The notes under the pieces were generated by a model. It ran no database searches. It had not been told where the DNA came from and saw only the letters and a program-made list of their open reading frames with translations. From NCBI RefSeq assembly GCF_000413855.1, contig NZ_ATGG01000006.1, positions 1 through 64,000 on the forward strand: DNA of 64,000 nt, read 5' to 3'. This DNA comes from Acinetobacter gyllenbergii CIP 110306 = MTCC 11365 (lineage in GTDB: Bacteria; Pseudomonadota; Gammaproteobacteria; Pseudomonadales; Moraxellaceae). A program made the position numbers and the translations under genes. Positions within the stretch are counted from its first letter, which is position 1. Each line of letters starts with the position of its first letter. Below are positions 1 through 8,166 of the stretch, one piece after another.

Positions 1-24
1 GACCGCATCTATCGTTAAAATACA

Positions 25-53
25 AAACGCCTAATGAAATGCATCAGGCGTTT
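25..53. terminator. Hairpin terminator at the window edge
   Basis: An 8-bp stem (25-32 with 46-53) continues past one mismatch into three more pairs, around a short loop. T-rich sequence follows on either strand. It probably ends a gene lying left of the window; no gene for it is visible here. Confidence 0.6.
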
Positions 54-155
54 GTTTGAAATAAGTGTCAACCTATTTCAGGACGAGACAGTCATATAAT
101 CTAGATTTTTGAGCTTAGAGATGACAATACCCATAAAAAGATCAAGGATGAAAGA

Positions 156-644
156 ATGAAAAAAATACTGTTTCTATTGGCGATTTCAAGTTTAAGTTTT
201 GCTGCGCTGGCGAAAGTTCCTTATAGCGCAACAGCAGATTGTCATTTTGATTATGATGATTTTGACTTTTGCTCCAAACAGAGTATTGCTCAATATAAAG
301 CTGCATTGGCAAAACAATTGCCAAACTATGATGCAACAAAAATTTTGCTCAATGTCGGATCGGCTCAAGCGATTCGTTATGTGGTGATTGATACTGAAAC
401 TGGGGTTGTGTTTCCATTACGTGATGAAATCTTAGGCTTTAAAGATGAGAAAGGTGGATTAAATGGTCAGCCTGCCTTGATTCAATTTTCACTTAAACAG
501 CCGCAATTGTGTATTCAGGGCAGTGTCTATGCCTATCGAGATGCCTATGATAATGTCAAAGTCTGTTATCGCATGGAAAAAGACGCAGGGCTTAAATATG
601 GTCAAGCCATCAGACGTATGGATATTCCAATGTCATTAAACTGA
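156..644 (+). CDS. Small secreted protein of unknown function
   Basis: This 162-residue protein starts with a clear Sec signal peptide: two lysines, a hydrophobic run and a likely cleavage after ALA at residue 19. The mature part has four cysteines (near residues 28, 38, 116 and 131), which suggests disulfide bonds in the periplasm. An AAGGA ribosome site lies 6-7 nt before the ATG. I do not recognise a family. The gene stands alone: a hairpin lies upstream and the next gene is convergent. The mature protein could be periplasmic or released; the sequence does not say which. Confidence 0.75.
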   Translation: MKKILFLLAISSLSFAALAKVPYSATADCHFDYDDFDFCSKQSIAQYKAALAKQLPNYDATKILLNVGSAQAIRYVVIDTETGVVFPLRDEILGFKDEKGGLNGQPALIQFSLKQPQLCIQGSVYAYRDAYDNVKVCYRMEKDAGLKYGQAIRRMDIPMSLN

Positions 645-675
645 TCAAGATTTTAATCGCCTCCTTTTGGGGCCT

Positions 676-1419
676 TTATTTAGACTCAATTGCTATTTTT
701 AAAGTAAGGAGTTGTTGCTCTCTTAATTCGAGCTGAGCGATGTTCTGCTCAGTAGAAGCCATTTTTAAGACTTGGATATCCAGCAAAATGTTCTCCAATA
801 GGCGTTGATATTGTTGTGGATCGAGTATTTGAGCAGCCAGTAAAATACCATCCGTTTTAGCCTGATAATTTAAACTAATTTTTCGTAAGAGATTTAATGC
901 AAAAGGTGGGCAGAGGAATGCATCTAATAATAGCTGCATGATTTTAAGCCAAGAAAGCTGGAGTTTTTTCCTTTTGACAATCACAAATAAGATTGAAATA
1001 AGATTTAAGCTATAAATAATGACTAAGATGATTGCAACAGCAAGATAGCCTGCTTTAAATACAATTAAAAAGGGTAAAACCGCTAAGGTCAGCACAAAGA
1101 CCAAAATATTAAGCCATTGCAGAGGTTTTAGGGTTTGGCTGATATTTTTGAGATGGATAATATCATGGTGGTGAATCGTGGGGTCAGGATCTTTTATTTT
1201 CCATGCACATTTAAAAAGGAGTTGATGAGACAAGCATAGGTTGGGAATAAATAAATATTTACGGAAGACATTTAGTTGTCTGGAAATCAATTGCGATTTA
1301 AAGGTAGAGCCCAGTCCTTTTTGAATATTAAATTCATTATAAAAATAGAGATGAGCCGAGTCATAAATATAGAACCCGACTATGCCTAGTATGATCAGTA
1401 TGTCGAAGGATAACGACAT
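676..1419 (-). CDS. Membrane protein of unknown function, coupled to the DUF2167 gene
   Basis: This 247-residue protein has hydrophobic segments near residues 5-20, 100-120 and 122-148, so it should be an inner-membrane protein. The last 50 residues are polar, leucine- and glutamine-rich and probably helical. I do not recognise a family. Its ATG begins at the base right after the TAA stop of the DUF2167 gene upstream, so the two are almost surely translated from one message and probably coupled. That pairing is the only clue to function. Confidence 0.7.
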   Translation of the reverse strand: MSLSFDILIILGIVGFYIYDSAHLYFYNEFNIQKGLGSTFKSQLISRQLNVFRKYLFIPNLCLSHQLLFKCAWKIKDPDPTIHHHDIIHLKNISQTLKPLQWLNILVFVLTLAVLPFLIVFKAGYLAVAIILVIIYSLNLISILFVIVKRKKLQLSWLKIMQLLLDAFLCPPFALNLLRKISLNYQAKTDGILLAAQILDPQQYQRLLENILLDIQVLKMASTEQNIAQLELREQQLLTLKIAIESK

Positions 1420-2343
1420 TTATGATTTCTTTTTATTAAATAGGGAGCGAAGCCATCCACCTACAGCAACCACGCCTACAGCAATGAATTTCCATGCTGC
1501 TGCGAAGAATGCGGCAATCGCAGCCCAGAAGCCTTTTTTGGTTGCAACGACTGCAGCACCGCCTGCAATTAATGCAGCTAAGCCATATTCAGCGACTTTA
1601 TCGCCTTCACGATATTCTGCATATTTCTCACCAAAATTATAATCAAAGCCCTTTAAGCTGGATTTAAATGCATTAATATTCTGGGTTAAATGTTCTTCAT
1701 CAGATACCAATGTTGCACTGGTTACACCAGTACGCCCTAAAATACGAATGGTGTAGTTAATGGCTTCATTATTCTCTTCATCACGGATTTTAAGTGCCCA
1801 TTCTAAACGTTTGGTTTGATTGTCATAATGTGGCGGAACGGCCCAGCCAACGGTATACAATTTTGGATAACCTAAACGTGCGCGTTCTTCATTAGATGGT
1901 TCATCAGACTCTTTGAGTTGTTTTAATAGGGCATCAGCATCGATTTTCTCATCATCTTTAACATAGCCCGAGGGATCAAAATCAAAGGTCGCCCACCATG
2001 AATCATCTGGAGCGACTAAAATATTGGTGGTGCCTGTGGTTAAATTTCCCGTGAGTTCTAGAAATTTATCAGCATTCTTTGGGTCTAAAAATCCTTCATC
2101 TTTGAGGGTATTTAAAGTTGCCACATTGGCGACATTTTCTTTTTTCGGCCCTAAATGCCAATCTAATGTTGCCATTGGGTTTTCTGCAGCATTTTGAGTG
2201 GTCGTATTATTGGTTGCAGTTTCTTCCGTAGATGCAGATGCATGTACATAACTTGGAATTGTGGTGGTCCCTAATACAGAAAGACTGAGTGCGATTGCAT
2301 AACTTAAAGGGATTAATTTTTTAGGGTGCAGTGGATTTAACAT
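1420..2343 (-). CDS. DUF2167 family membrane-anchored protein
   Basis: This 307-residue protein has a signal peptide of about 36 residues ending near VHASA. A long periplasmic-type domain contains GYVKDDEKIDAD, LYTVGWAVPPHYD and TRILGR-like segments that match the DUF2167 family as I know it. The C-terminal 50 residues are a glycine/alanine-rich hydrophobic stretch followed by a basic tail (LFNKKKS), which should anchor it in the membrane. No biochemical role is established for the family that I know of. It is the first gene of a two-gene unit with the unknown membrane protein downstream. Confidence 0.8.
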   Translation of the reverse strand: MLNPLHPKKLIPLSYAIALSLSVLGTTTIPSYVHASASTEETATNNTTTQNAAENPMATLDWHLGPKKENVANVATLNTLKDEGFLDPKNADKFLELTGNLTTGTTNILVAPDDSWWATFDFDPSGYVKDDEKIDADALLKQLKESDEPSNEERARLGYPKLYTVGWAVPPHYDNQTKRLEWALKIRDEENNEAINYTIRILGRTGVTSATLVSDEEHLTQNINAFKSSLKGFDYNFGEKYAEYREGDKVAEYGLAALIAGGAAVVATKKGFWAAIAAFFAAAWKFIAVGVVAVGGWLRSLFNKKKS

Positions 2344-2573
2344 AGTGTTCTCTCAATTTTTTTGCTTTTGGTTTTATTACAATGTATTGCATAAATTATG
2401 TGCGGATTTTAAAAGATTTTAAATAAAAATTAAATATGTCTAGATGATTATCTTTTTTATTTCCTTTGTATCAGAGTAGGTAAAAAATATTCCTTATTTT
2501 AATTAATCATTTAAATGGTTGAATAAAAGCTTATTCATCTATTTTTACTGCACAACTAAGATTCATCTTTGTT

Positions 2574-2602
2574 TTGAACAAATAGCAATTTTGTTCTATA
2601 CA
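2574..2602 (+). promoter_or_regulatory. Promoter of the AraC-type regulator
   Basis: A -35 box TTGAAC (2574-2579) and a -10 box TATACA (2597-2602) are separated by exactly 17 bases. The 14-bp motif shared with the azlC upstream region sits inside the spacer, where a bound regulator would block RNA polymerase. Autorepression is therefore inferred. Confidence 0.55.
2581..2594. promoter_or_regulatory. Putative AraC-regulator operator, copy 1
   Basis: The motif AATAGCAATTTTGT is identical to 3488-3501 upstream of azlC. Finding 14 of 14 bases repeated exactly in front of the two units of a regulator/target pair is good circumstantial evidence for an operator. Binding is inferred. Confidence 0.5.
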
Positions 2603-2656
2603 TCTCTCTGAATCGCGTTAATCTGACACAATGCAAAAACTTCAAAGGAGGTCGTG

Positions 2657-3487
2657 ATGTCGCGTAGACCTCGTGAGCAAGTCGATTACTTACACCTAGC
2701 AGAGCTGGGTGGTTTGGAAATGCTGAAAGCAAGTTATTATCAGCAGGAATTTTCACGACATGTTCATGAAGGATTTTGCATTGGCGTGATTGAAGAAGGG
2801 GCGCAACGCTTCTATCGCACAGGGGGCAACCATGTTGCACCACAAGGTGATATTATTTTGGTCAATGCCGATGAAGTACATACGGGCTCTGCGGCGGTCG
2901 AAACAGGTTGGCGTTATCGTGCTATGTACCCAACTCCTGAAGTCTTTTATGAATTGACCCGTGATTTGACCACTGTACATGGGACAGCACCCTGGTTTAG
3001 AGAGGCGGTATTGCATGATGAAGGGTTGGCACAGCAATTCCGTCTGTTATTCGATTTATTGGAACAACCCAATAATACCTTATTAAAACAGACCTTGTTT
3101 CTGTCGACCATTGCTTGGCTGGTCTCGAAATACAGTCAGGTGAAACCGCAGATTGCCGATCTGAGTAATGCCAAACAACGTATCCTTAATATCAAGGAGC
3201 TGATGGCGAGTATGCCAGAGCAAGAGTTTTCCTTGGCTGAACTTGCAGCAATGGCCAATTTCAGCCAATGGCATTTTTTACGTCAATTTAAAAAACATGT
3301 GGGGCTTTCACCGCATGCATGGCTGGTGCAAGCACGACTGCAAAAATCACAAAAATTGTTAAGACAGGGGCTGCTGTTATCTGAAGTGTCGCAACAATGT
3401 GGTTTTTCGGATCAGAGCCATTTCAGTCGACATTTTCGTCAGACTTTTGGGATTACCCCAGGCGGCTATGTGGCTTATCTCAAATAA
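2657..3487 (+). CDS. AraC family transcriptional regulator of the azlCD exporter
   Basis: This 276-residue regulator has an N-terminal cupin-like effector domain (H-x-H-E-GF-x-IG near residue 35) and a C-terminal pair of helix-turn-helix motifs (EFSLAELAAMANFSQWHFLR and the CGFSDQSHFSRHFR signature). It directly precedes azlC and azlD, so an amino acid or an analogue is the likely signal. A strong AAGGAGG site (2645-2651) lies 5 nt before the ATG at 2657; an in-frame GTG at 2654 is too close to it. The identical 14-bp motif in front of both this gene and azlC suggests that it represses itself and controls the exporter. Confidence 0.85.
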   Translation: MSRRPREQVDYLHLAELGGLEMLKASYYQQEFSRHVHEGFCIGVIEEGAQRFYRTGGNHVAPQGDIILVNADEVHTGSAAVETGWRYRAMYPTPEVFYELTRDLTTVHGTAPWFREAVLHDEGLAQQFRLLFDLLEQPNNTLLKQTLFLSTIAWLVSKYSQVKPQIADLSNAKQRILNIKELMASMPEQEFSLAELAAMANFSQWHFLRQFKKHVGLSPHAWLVQARLQKSQKLLRQGLLLSEVSQQCGFSDQSHFSRHFRQTFGITPGGYVAYLK

Positions 3488-3501
3488 AATAGCAATTTTG
3501 T
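3488..3501. promoter_or_regulatory. Putative AraC-regulator operator, copy 2 (azlC promoter)
   Basis: Second exact copy of AATAGCAATTTTGT, starting at the base after the araC-type stop codon and about 58 nt upstream of azlC. No good -35/-10 pair is visible downstream, as expected for a promoter needing an activator bound just upstream. Activation is inferred. Confidence 0.5.
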
Positions 3502-3558
3502 ACAATTCAGGCTGAGTAAAGTTTGGCATAGTGAGCCAATCTTGTATGAAAAATTGTG

Positions 3559-4278
3559 ATGTCGATGTTAAGCGAAGCCATAACCGATGATACGCCAATG
3601 AGCATATCACGGGCATTTCTCAATGGGGTCGTCAAAATACTGCCGCTGTGTTTCGCTGTATTACCGTGGGGATTATTGGCGGGTTCTATGGCTGTGCAAG
3701 CTGGGTTGAGCACTGGGCAGGCGATTGCTATGTCAGCCTTGGTCTTTGCTGGTGCCGCACAGTTGATGACCTTGGGCTTGGTGATGGCAGGTACGCCAGC
3801 ACTGACCATTATTATTTCAGTCTTCTTGATTACCACGCAGCATTATTTATATGCACTGTATTTACGTGAAGATATTTCCAAGCAACCTCTCAAACATCGG
3901 CTGATGTTGGGTTTCTTGCTCACGGATGAATTATTTGCAGTGAGCATTAAAAAGCAGCAGCACTATATTTATTATTTATTGGGTGCGGGCAGTTGTTTTT
4001 ATCTGTGTTGGGTCTTGTTTAGTGTGTGTGGGATATTACTTGCCTCTTCAGTACCGAATCTCGATCAGTATCATTTGGACTTTTCCATTGTTGCAACTTT
4101 TATTGCGATTGTGATTCCTTTTATTAAGAACTTAAATACGCTCGTTGGGGTATTGGTTTCCGTGCTGTTAACCTTAGTTTTTCTGAGTCTAGGCATTAAA
4201 AGTGCCGCGATTTTGGCAGGGGTGATTGGTATGTTGACCGCGACTTGTTTACAGAATCTTCGGGAGCGTGCCGCATGA
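3559..4278 (+). CDS. azlC: AzlC family branched-chain amino acid exporter, large subunit
   Basis: About 239 residues, strongly hydrophobic with seven or eight membrane segments. It carries family hallmarks: PWGLLAGSMAVQAG early on, then FAGAAQLMTLGL and the TTQHYLYAL segment. AzlC works with the small subunit AzlD to export branched-chain amino acids across the inner membrane (YgaZ/YgaH in E. coli). Start codons are ambiguous: GTG 3556, ATG 3559, ATG 3565 and ATG 3598 are in frame and none has a good ribosome site. The stop overlaps the azlD start in an ATGA arrangement, so the two are translationally coupled. The exact exported amino acid cannot be read from the sequence. Confidence 0.85.
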   Translation: MSMLSEAITDDTPMSISRAFLNGVVKILPLCFAVLPWGLLAGSMAVQAGLSTGQAIAMSALVFAGAAQLMTLGLVMAGTPALTIIISVFLITTQHYLYALYLREDISKQPLKHRLMLGFLLTDELFAVSIKKQQHYIYYLLGAGSCFYLCWVLFSVCGILLASSVPNLDQYHLDFSIVATFIAIVIPFIKNLNTLVGVLVSVLLTLVFLSLGIKSAAILAGVIGMLTATCLQNLRERAA

Positions 4279-4592
4279 CTTGGTTCCTTTTGATTATTCT
4301 GGCTGTGGTGGTGTTTATGAATCGCTATATTTTGCTAGAACCGAATATTCCGTTGCGCTTACCGAAATGGTTTCAACAATCCTTACAGTATTCTGCACCA
4401 TGTTTGCTTACAGCGATTGCAACGCCGATTGTATTCATGGATGAACATGGCGCATTTCGTTCGACCTTATTGAATCCGTATTTTTTGGCCACGATTTTAA
4501 CCATCATCATTGCGTATAAGGTGAAACATACCCTATTGACCATTATCCTGAGTTTAGCCTGTTTCTATGCTTTGGTGTTTTTCTTACCTTAG
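4275..4592 (+). CDS. azlD: AzlD family branched-chain amino acid exporter, small subunit
   Basis: A 105-residue membrane protein with about four hydrophobic segments and the family's RLPKWFQQSLQYSAP region. It is the partner of AzlC. The ATG at 4275 overlaps the azlC stop by four bases, which decides the start: a longer frame from 4245 would run far into azlC. A strong hairpin follows the stop. Confidence 0.85.
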   Translation: MTWFLLIILAVVVFMNRYILLEPNIPLRLPKWFQQSLQYSAPCLLTAIATPIVFMDEHGAFRSTLLNPYFLATILTIIIAYKVKHTLLTIILSLACFYALVFFLP

Positions 4593-4593
4593 T

Positions 4594-4626
4594 AGGTTTG
4601 GGCATTGCGCTTGAATGCCCAAACCT
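4594..4626. terminator. Bidirectional terminator, azlD / SDR gene
   Basis: A perfect 13-bp stem (4594-4606 with 4614-4626) with a 7-nt loop lies between two convergent genes. The T-run after it is short, so it may act as a stable 3' end on both strands. Confidence 0.7.
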
Positions 4627-4641
4627 TTGTCAATATTCGAC

Positions 4642-5397
4642 TTAACGGGTGGTATAACCACCATTGGCAAAAATCGTTTGTCCAGTGATCCACCAGCCAT
4701 CAGTCACCAAGAAGCGAACCAAAGGTTCAATATCTTCGATCTTGGTTAAGCCACCTAAAGCAGATGCTGATTTATGATAGGCTACGGCTTCAGGCGCTTC
4801 CTGACCGTAGAAAAATGGGGTATCCATTGGACCCGGTGCGACCGCAGTAACGGAGATGCCACGTTGACCAAATTCTTTAGATGCGGCACGAGTATAATGT
4901 TCGACGGGTGCTTTTAAGCCTTCATAGGTTGAATAAAGTCCCGTATACGCGGCAAGTAAACTGGTTACGATGGTGCAGATCTTGCCATTGTCATTCAGAT
5001 GACGACCTGCTGATTGAATAAAGAAATAGGCAATTTTATTGTTGATGTCATTCATACCATCGAACTCTTGTTCGGTGGTGTCTAAATAGGGTTTTTTCAG
5101 CACACGGCCTACCGTGTTAATCGCAATATCGACACCACCAAAGTTTTCTTTGGCAGTGAGAAATAGTTGCTCGATATTTTGAATATCGGATAAATCGGCT
5201 TGTACCAAGATCGCTTTTGCTCCGAGTGCTTGTACATCCTTTAAGGTTTGTTCAGCATCGGCTTGGGTGGCAGCACTATTGTAATGAATGAGTAGATTTG
5301 CGCCTTGTTCTGCAAATTTACGTGAAATTAGACCACCTAAGTTTTTTGCACCGCCCGTGATCAATACGGTTTTTCCATTGAGATTATGCTGTGACAT
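4642..5397 (-). CDS. SDR family NAD(P)-dependent oxidoreductase
   Basis: A 251-residue classical short-chain dehydrogenase/reductase. The cofactor motif is TGGAKNLGG (residues 14-22), a variant of TGxxxGxG. NTVG replaces the usual NNAG, and the catalytic YEGLK (Y-x3-K) follows a TSLLAAY segment that supplies the active-site serine/threonine. The end, GQTIFANGG, is typical of the family. AAGGG precedes the ATG. It is divergent from a LysR regulator about 105 bp away, which probably controls it. The substrate is unknown. Confidence 0.85.
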   Translation of the reverse strand: MSQHNLNGKTVLITGGAKNLGGLISRKFAEQGANLLIHYNSAATQADAEQTLKDVQALGAKAILVQADLSDIQNIEQLFLTAKENFGGVDIAINTVGRVLKKPYLDTTEQEFDGMNDINNKIAYFFIQSAGRHLNDNGKICTIVTSLLAAYTGLYSTYEGLKAPVEHYTRAASKEFGQRGISVTAVAPGPMDTPFFYGQEAPEAVAYHKSASALGGLTKIEDIEPLVRFLVTDGWWITGQTIFANGGYTTR

Positions 5398-5503
5398 GGG
5401 ATTTCCCTTGGGTTGTTTTGCATAAAAATCATCCTAGTGGAATTTATTTGTTTGAAATAGTTGTTAGTATTGGATTGATTGTACAAAAAAGTTGAACAAT
5501 AAA

Positions 5504-6388
5504 ATGGACAAGATCGATCGTTTAAGAATCTTTTGCTTGGTCGCAGAGAAACAATCTTTTGCCCAAGCTGCATTGCAATTGGGGCTACCACGTTCCAATG
5601 TCACTTATGCGATCCAAACGCTTGAAAAAGAATATGAAGTATTATTGTTTTATCGCACTACACGTAAAGTGGCTTTAACTCATGAGGGCAGCTTGTTTTA
5701 CCAGGAAGCCACGCGCTTGGTTACTCAGCTTAAAGAACTCAATCGTTTTAAAAGCCAAGTACGCAGTCAAGAAGGCAAGATCAGTATTGGTCTGCCAAAA
5801 CGCTTAGCGACTCAAGTTCTGATTCCACATTTATCCTCCTTTTATCAACGCTATCCCAAGGTCAAAGTATTGATCAATGGCAGTGATGATTTTTCTAATT
5901 TGATTGAACAACAATTGGATTGTGTCGTGCGTGTTGGGCAGGTGCAGGATGAATATCTACTCATTCGACCGATTTGCCAGACCGAAATATGGACTGTGGC
6001 AGCACCACAATATCTGGCTGAATTTGGAGAACCGACACAGTTTGATCAATTACAACAGCATTTTGCGGTGGATTATCATGTGGCCAAACATTATCGGGAA
6101 TGGAGTGAGCTGGAATTCCAAGCGCATCGGATTAAAATGCCGTATCGTTTATTGGTCGAGAATACTGAGGCTTATATTCAGGCGGGTTTAGCAGGTCTTG
6201 GTATCATTCAGATTCCTGAATTTGATGCAGCGCCTTATGTTGAGCAAGGACGGTTACAGCGTTTATTTACCGATACACCATGTTTGCAATTAGCTGTGAG
6301 TCTTTTATTGACAGATCGTCAGTACCGTCCCCAATATTTTCAGGACTTTGTTGACTGGTTAGATAGGCTATTAAAAACCAAATTGTAA
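5504..6388 (+). CDS. LysR family transcriptional regulator
   Basis: A 294-residue LysR-type regulator. The N-terminal helix-turn-helix is clear (FAQAALQLGLPRSNVTYAI, residues 19-37), followed by the linker helix and a periplasmic-binding-like effector domain. The ATG at 5504 gives the standard MDKIDRLRIF start; a TTG at 5492 would add four unlikely residues. It is divergent from the SDR gene, the classic arrangement for a LysR regulator and its target. The small effector is unknown. Confidence 0.87.
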   Translation: MDKIDRLRIFCLVAEKQSFAQAALQLGLPRSNVTYAIQTLEKEYEVLLFYRTTRKVALTHEGSLFYQEATRLVTQLKELNRFKSQVRSQEGKISIGLPKRLATQVLIPHLSSFYQRYPKVKVLINGSDDFSNLIEQQLDCVVRVGQVQDEYLLIRPICQTEIWTVAAPQYLAEFGEPTQFDQLQQHFAVDYHVAKHYREWSELEFQAHRIKMPYRLLVENTEAYIQAGLAGLGIIQIPEFDAAPYVEQGRLQRLFTDTPCLQLAVSLLLTDRQYRPQYFQDFVDWLDRLLKTKL

Positions 6389-6436
6389 TGGGAAGGGAAA
6401 GACCCCATGTATGTGGGCAAAGCAAATAGTCAATAA

Positions 6437-6462
6437 AAAAAGCATACCTGAGTATGCTTTTT
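6437..6462. terminator. Bidirectional terminator, LysR / citrate transporter
   Basis: An 11-bp stem (6437-6447 with 6452-6462), a CTGA loop, A-run before and T-run after. It serves the LysR gene on plus and the CitMHS gene on minus. Confidence 0.85.
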
Positions 6463-6475
6463 CCTATTTTAAAGA

Positions 6476-7783
6476 TCAGTAGAGGCCCAGCAAGAAACCA
6501 GCGCCTAAGGTAAAGAAGCTAAATAGCCAAATCCAGCCAAACGAATAGCGTAGATGGCGCCCCATGTCGGTGCCAGTCAGTCCGACTGCAAGCCAAGTTG
6601 CAGGTGAGAATGGGCTGACAAAGGTGCCTGCATTGTTTCCAATCGCCATGGCGTACACCACGGAATCTGCATTCACCCCAGCGGTAGCAGTGACTTCCTG
6701 CACAATCGGTAATAGCGCAAAATAATAGGCATCAGTACTGGTAAAGATGTCCATCGGTACACCCAAAATTCCCACCAGAATGTGCAGGCTCGCAATCCAT
6801 GTACTTGGTAGAATTTTAATTAAATCCAAGGCAATCGATTGCAACATACCTGACTCAGACAAAATTCCGAGGAAGGCACCTGCAGCAAAAATAATGGCGA
6901 CCATGCTCAATGCTTGCGGTGCATGACGACCAATCACTTCAATCTGTGTTTTCGGCTGTGGGAAATTGACGATCAAGACCAAGGCAAGGGCAATCATAAA
7001 TACGTAAGGGGCAGAGAACAGACCAAAAGCCAAACATACAATGGCAGTAACGATTAGCCCCAAGTTAAACCATAGATTTTTTGGTTTGGCATCTTCTTGC
7101 AGGTCTTCTGCCAGATCTTTGGCCATACAGTCTTGTTCAAATGGTGTAGTGCCAAGGGCTTGGGCCGCGAGAATACGTTTTTTCTCACGTAATCCCATGA
7201 ATACGGCAAACACCATCATCCCTGCAACACCCACCACTTGAACGGGAATCAGACTATGCCAGAGTGTGGCAGCATCTAAACCTGTTGCGGCTGAAGCACG
7301 TCCCAAAGGTCCGCCCCATGGCACCATATTCATTACGCCCATACTGCCTGCCATCAGTAATAGCATCAGATAGGGACTCATACCCAATTTACGGTAAAGT
7401 GGTAATAAAGCAGGAATAATAATCAAAAAAGTGGCAGCGCCTGATCCATCTAAATGTACAATCGCAGCAATCAGGGTGGTCATCACGGCAACGATCACGA
7501 CATTGCCACGGGTCATTTGCACCATGCGTTTAATCATGGGATCAAAGACATGTAATTCTTTTAAAATGCTAAAAAATAAAATGGCGAATAAAAACATGGT
7601 CGCCACTTTGGTCACTTTGGCTAGACCGGCTTCAAAGAAACCAGAAATCTCGCTAATCGAAAAACCAGCAATGAGCGCGCCAATAAGAGGAACAATCGAC
7701 ATTGCAACAATTGGACTGGTTTTACCAGACATCAGTAGCGCAACAATTGTCACAATAATTAGAATACCTATCAGCGTCAGCAT
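6476..7783 (-). CDS. CitMHS family citrate-metal transporter
   Basis: This 435-residue inner-membrane protein has about 12 hydrophobic segments and reads like the CitMHS family (Bacillus CitM/CitH), which takes up citrate complexed with divalent cations driven by protons. Landmarks are HLDGSGAATFLIIIPALLPLY, VPWGGPLGRASAATGLD and the end region NNAGTFVSPFSPATWLAVGL. An AGGGAG ribosome site precedes the ATG. It is transcribed alone, convergent with the LysR gene. Whether Mg2+, Ca2+ or another cation is preferred cannot be told. Confidence 0.85.
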   Translation of the reverse strand: MLTLIGILIIVTIVALLMSGKTSPIVAMSIVPLIGALIAGFSISEISGFFEAGLAKVTKVATMFLFAILFFSILKELHVFDPMIKRMVQMTRGNVVIVAVMTTLIAAIVHLDGSGAATFLIIIPALLPLYRKLGMSPYLMLLLMAGSMGVMNMVPWGGPLGRASAATGLDAATLWHSLIPVQVVGVAGMMVFAVFMGLREKKRILAAQALGTTPFEQDCMAKDLAEDLQEDAKPKNLWFNLGLIVTAIVCLAFGLFSAPYVFMIALALVLIVNFPQPKTQIEVIGRHAPQALSMVAIIFAAGAFLGILSESGMLQSIALDLIKILPSTWIASLHILVGILGVPMDIFTSTDAYYFALLPIVQEVTATAGVNADSVVYAMAIGNNAGTFVSPFSPATWLAVGLTGTDMGRHLRYSFGWIWLFSFFTLGAGFLLGLY

Positions 7784-8166
7784 TATTTACTCCCTAAAGT
7801 TGTAACCTCTTGCCATAAAAAAAGTGTTAAAAATACACCAAAAATAAAAAATAAAGCGCCGACCATTATGCATAAAAACTTAATTTGTTCTTAAATTTAA
7901 GAAGAAAAACTAAACGATTAGACCAATAAACGAACATTCTGTTTAATTTTTTCGGAAAATAGGTCAGAGCGAAATAATGAATTGCCGAAAAAGTAGCCAG
8001 ATTTTGGAGTGATATCTGAAGATGAGCGCGGTAGATTTAATCACCAACTTTCTAAAAATGCTGTGCCGAGAACAATCAGAAGGACGTGACTTGATTTTGA
8101 CTTCTGTGTTTTTTTGCAGTAAAAGATAAATTAGAGTAATTGCTCTAATTTTAAGGTTGAATAAAA
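7784..8166. other. Intergenic region, CitMHS gene / HD-domain gene
   Basis: About 380 bases, AT-rich at the citrate-transporter side. It should hold the minus-strand promoter of the transporter and the plus-strand promoter of the HD gene. A 35-codon frame at 8022-8129 has no convincing ribosome site. The only clear structure is the inverted repeat at 8129-8150. Confidence 0.5.
8129..8150 (+). promoter_or_regulatory. Inverted repeat just upstream of the HD-domain gene
   Basis: A perfect 8-bp inverted repeat, AATTAGAG and CTCTAATT, separated by 6 nt, ends only 16 nt before the ATG at 8167 and directly abuts the AAGG ribosome site. It could be an operator or an RNA hairpin limiting translation. 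No T-run follows, so a terminator is unlikely. Confidence 0.4.

Larger units (their letters stand above)
2344..2656. other. Divergent intergenic region, DUF2167 gene / AraC gene
   Basis: About 310 bases of AT-rich DNA with no credible gene. It should hold the promoter of the DUF2167 pair on the minus strand and the araC-type promoter on the plus strand, annotated separately. I see no repeat other than the putative operator. Confidence 0.6.

Noticed and set aside
8022..8129. A 35-codon plus-strand frame before the HD gene
   Set aside because: The nearest G-rich site is too far from the ATG and the peptide has no recognisable feature; a leader peptide cannot be excluded but is not supported.
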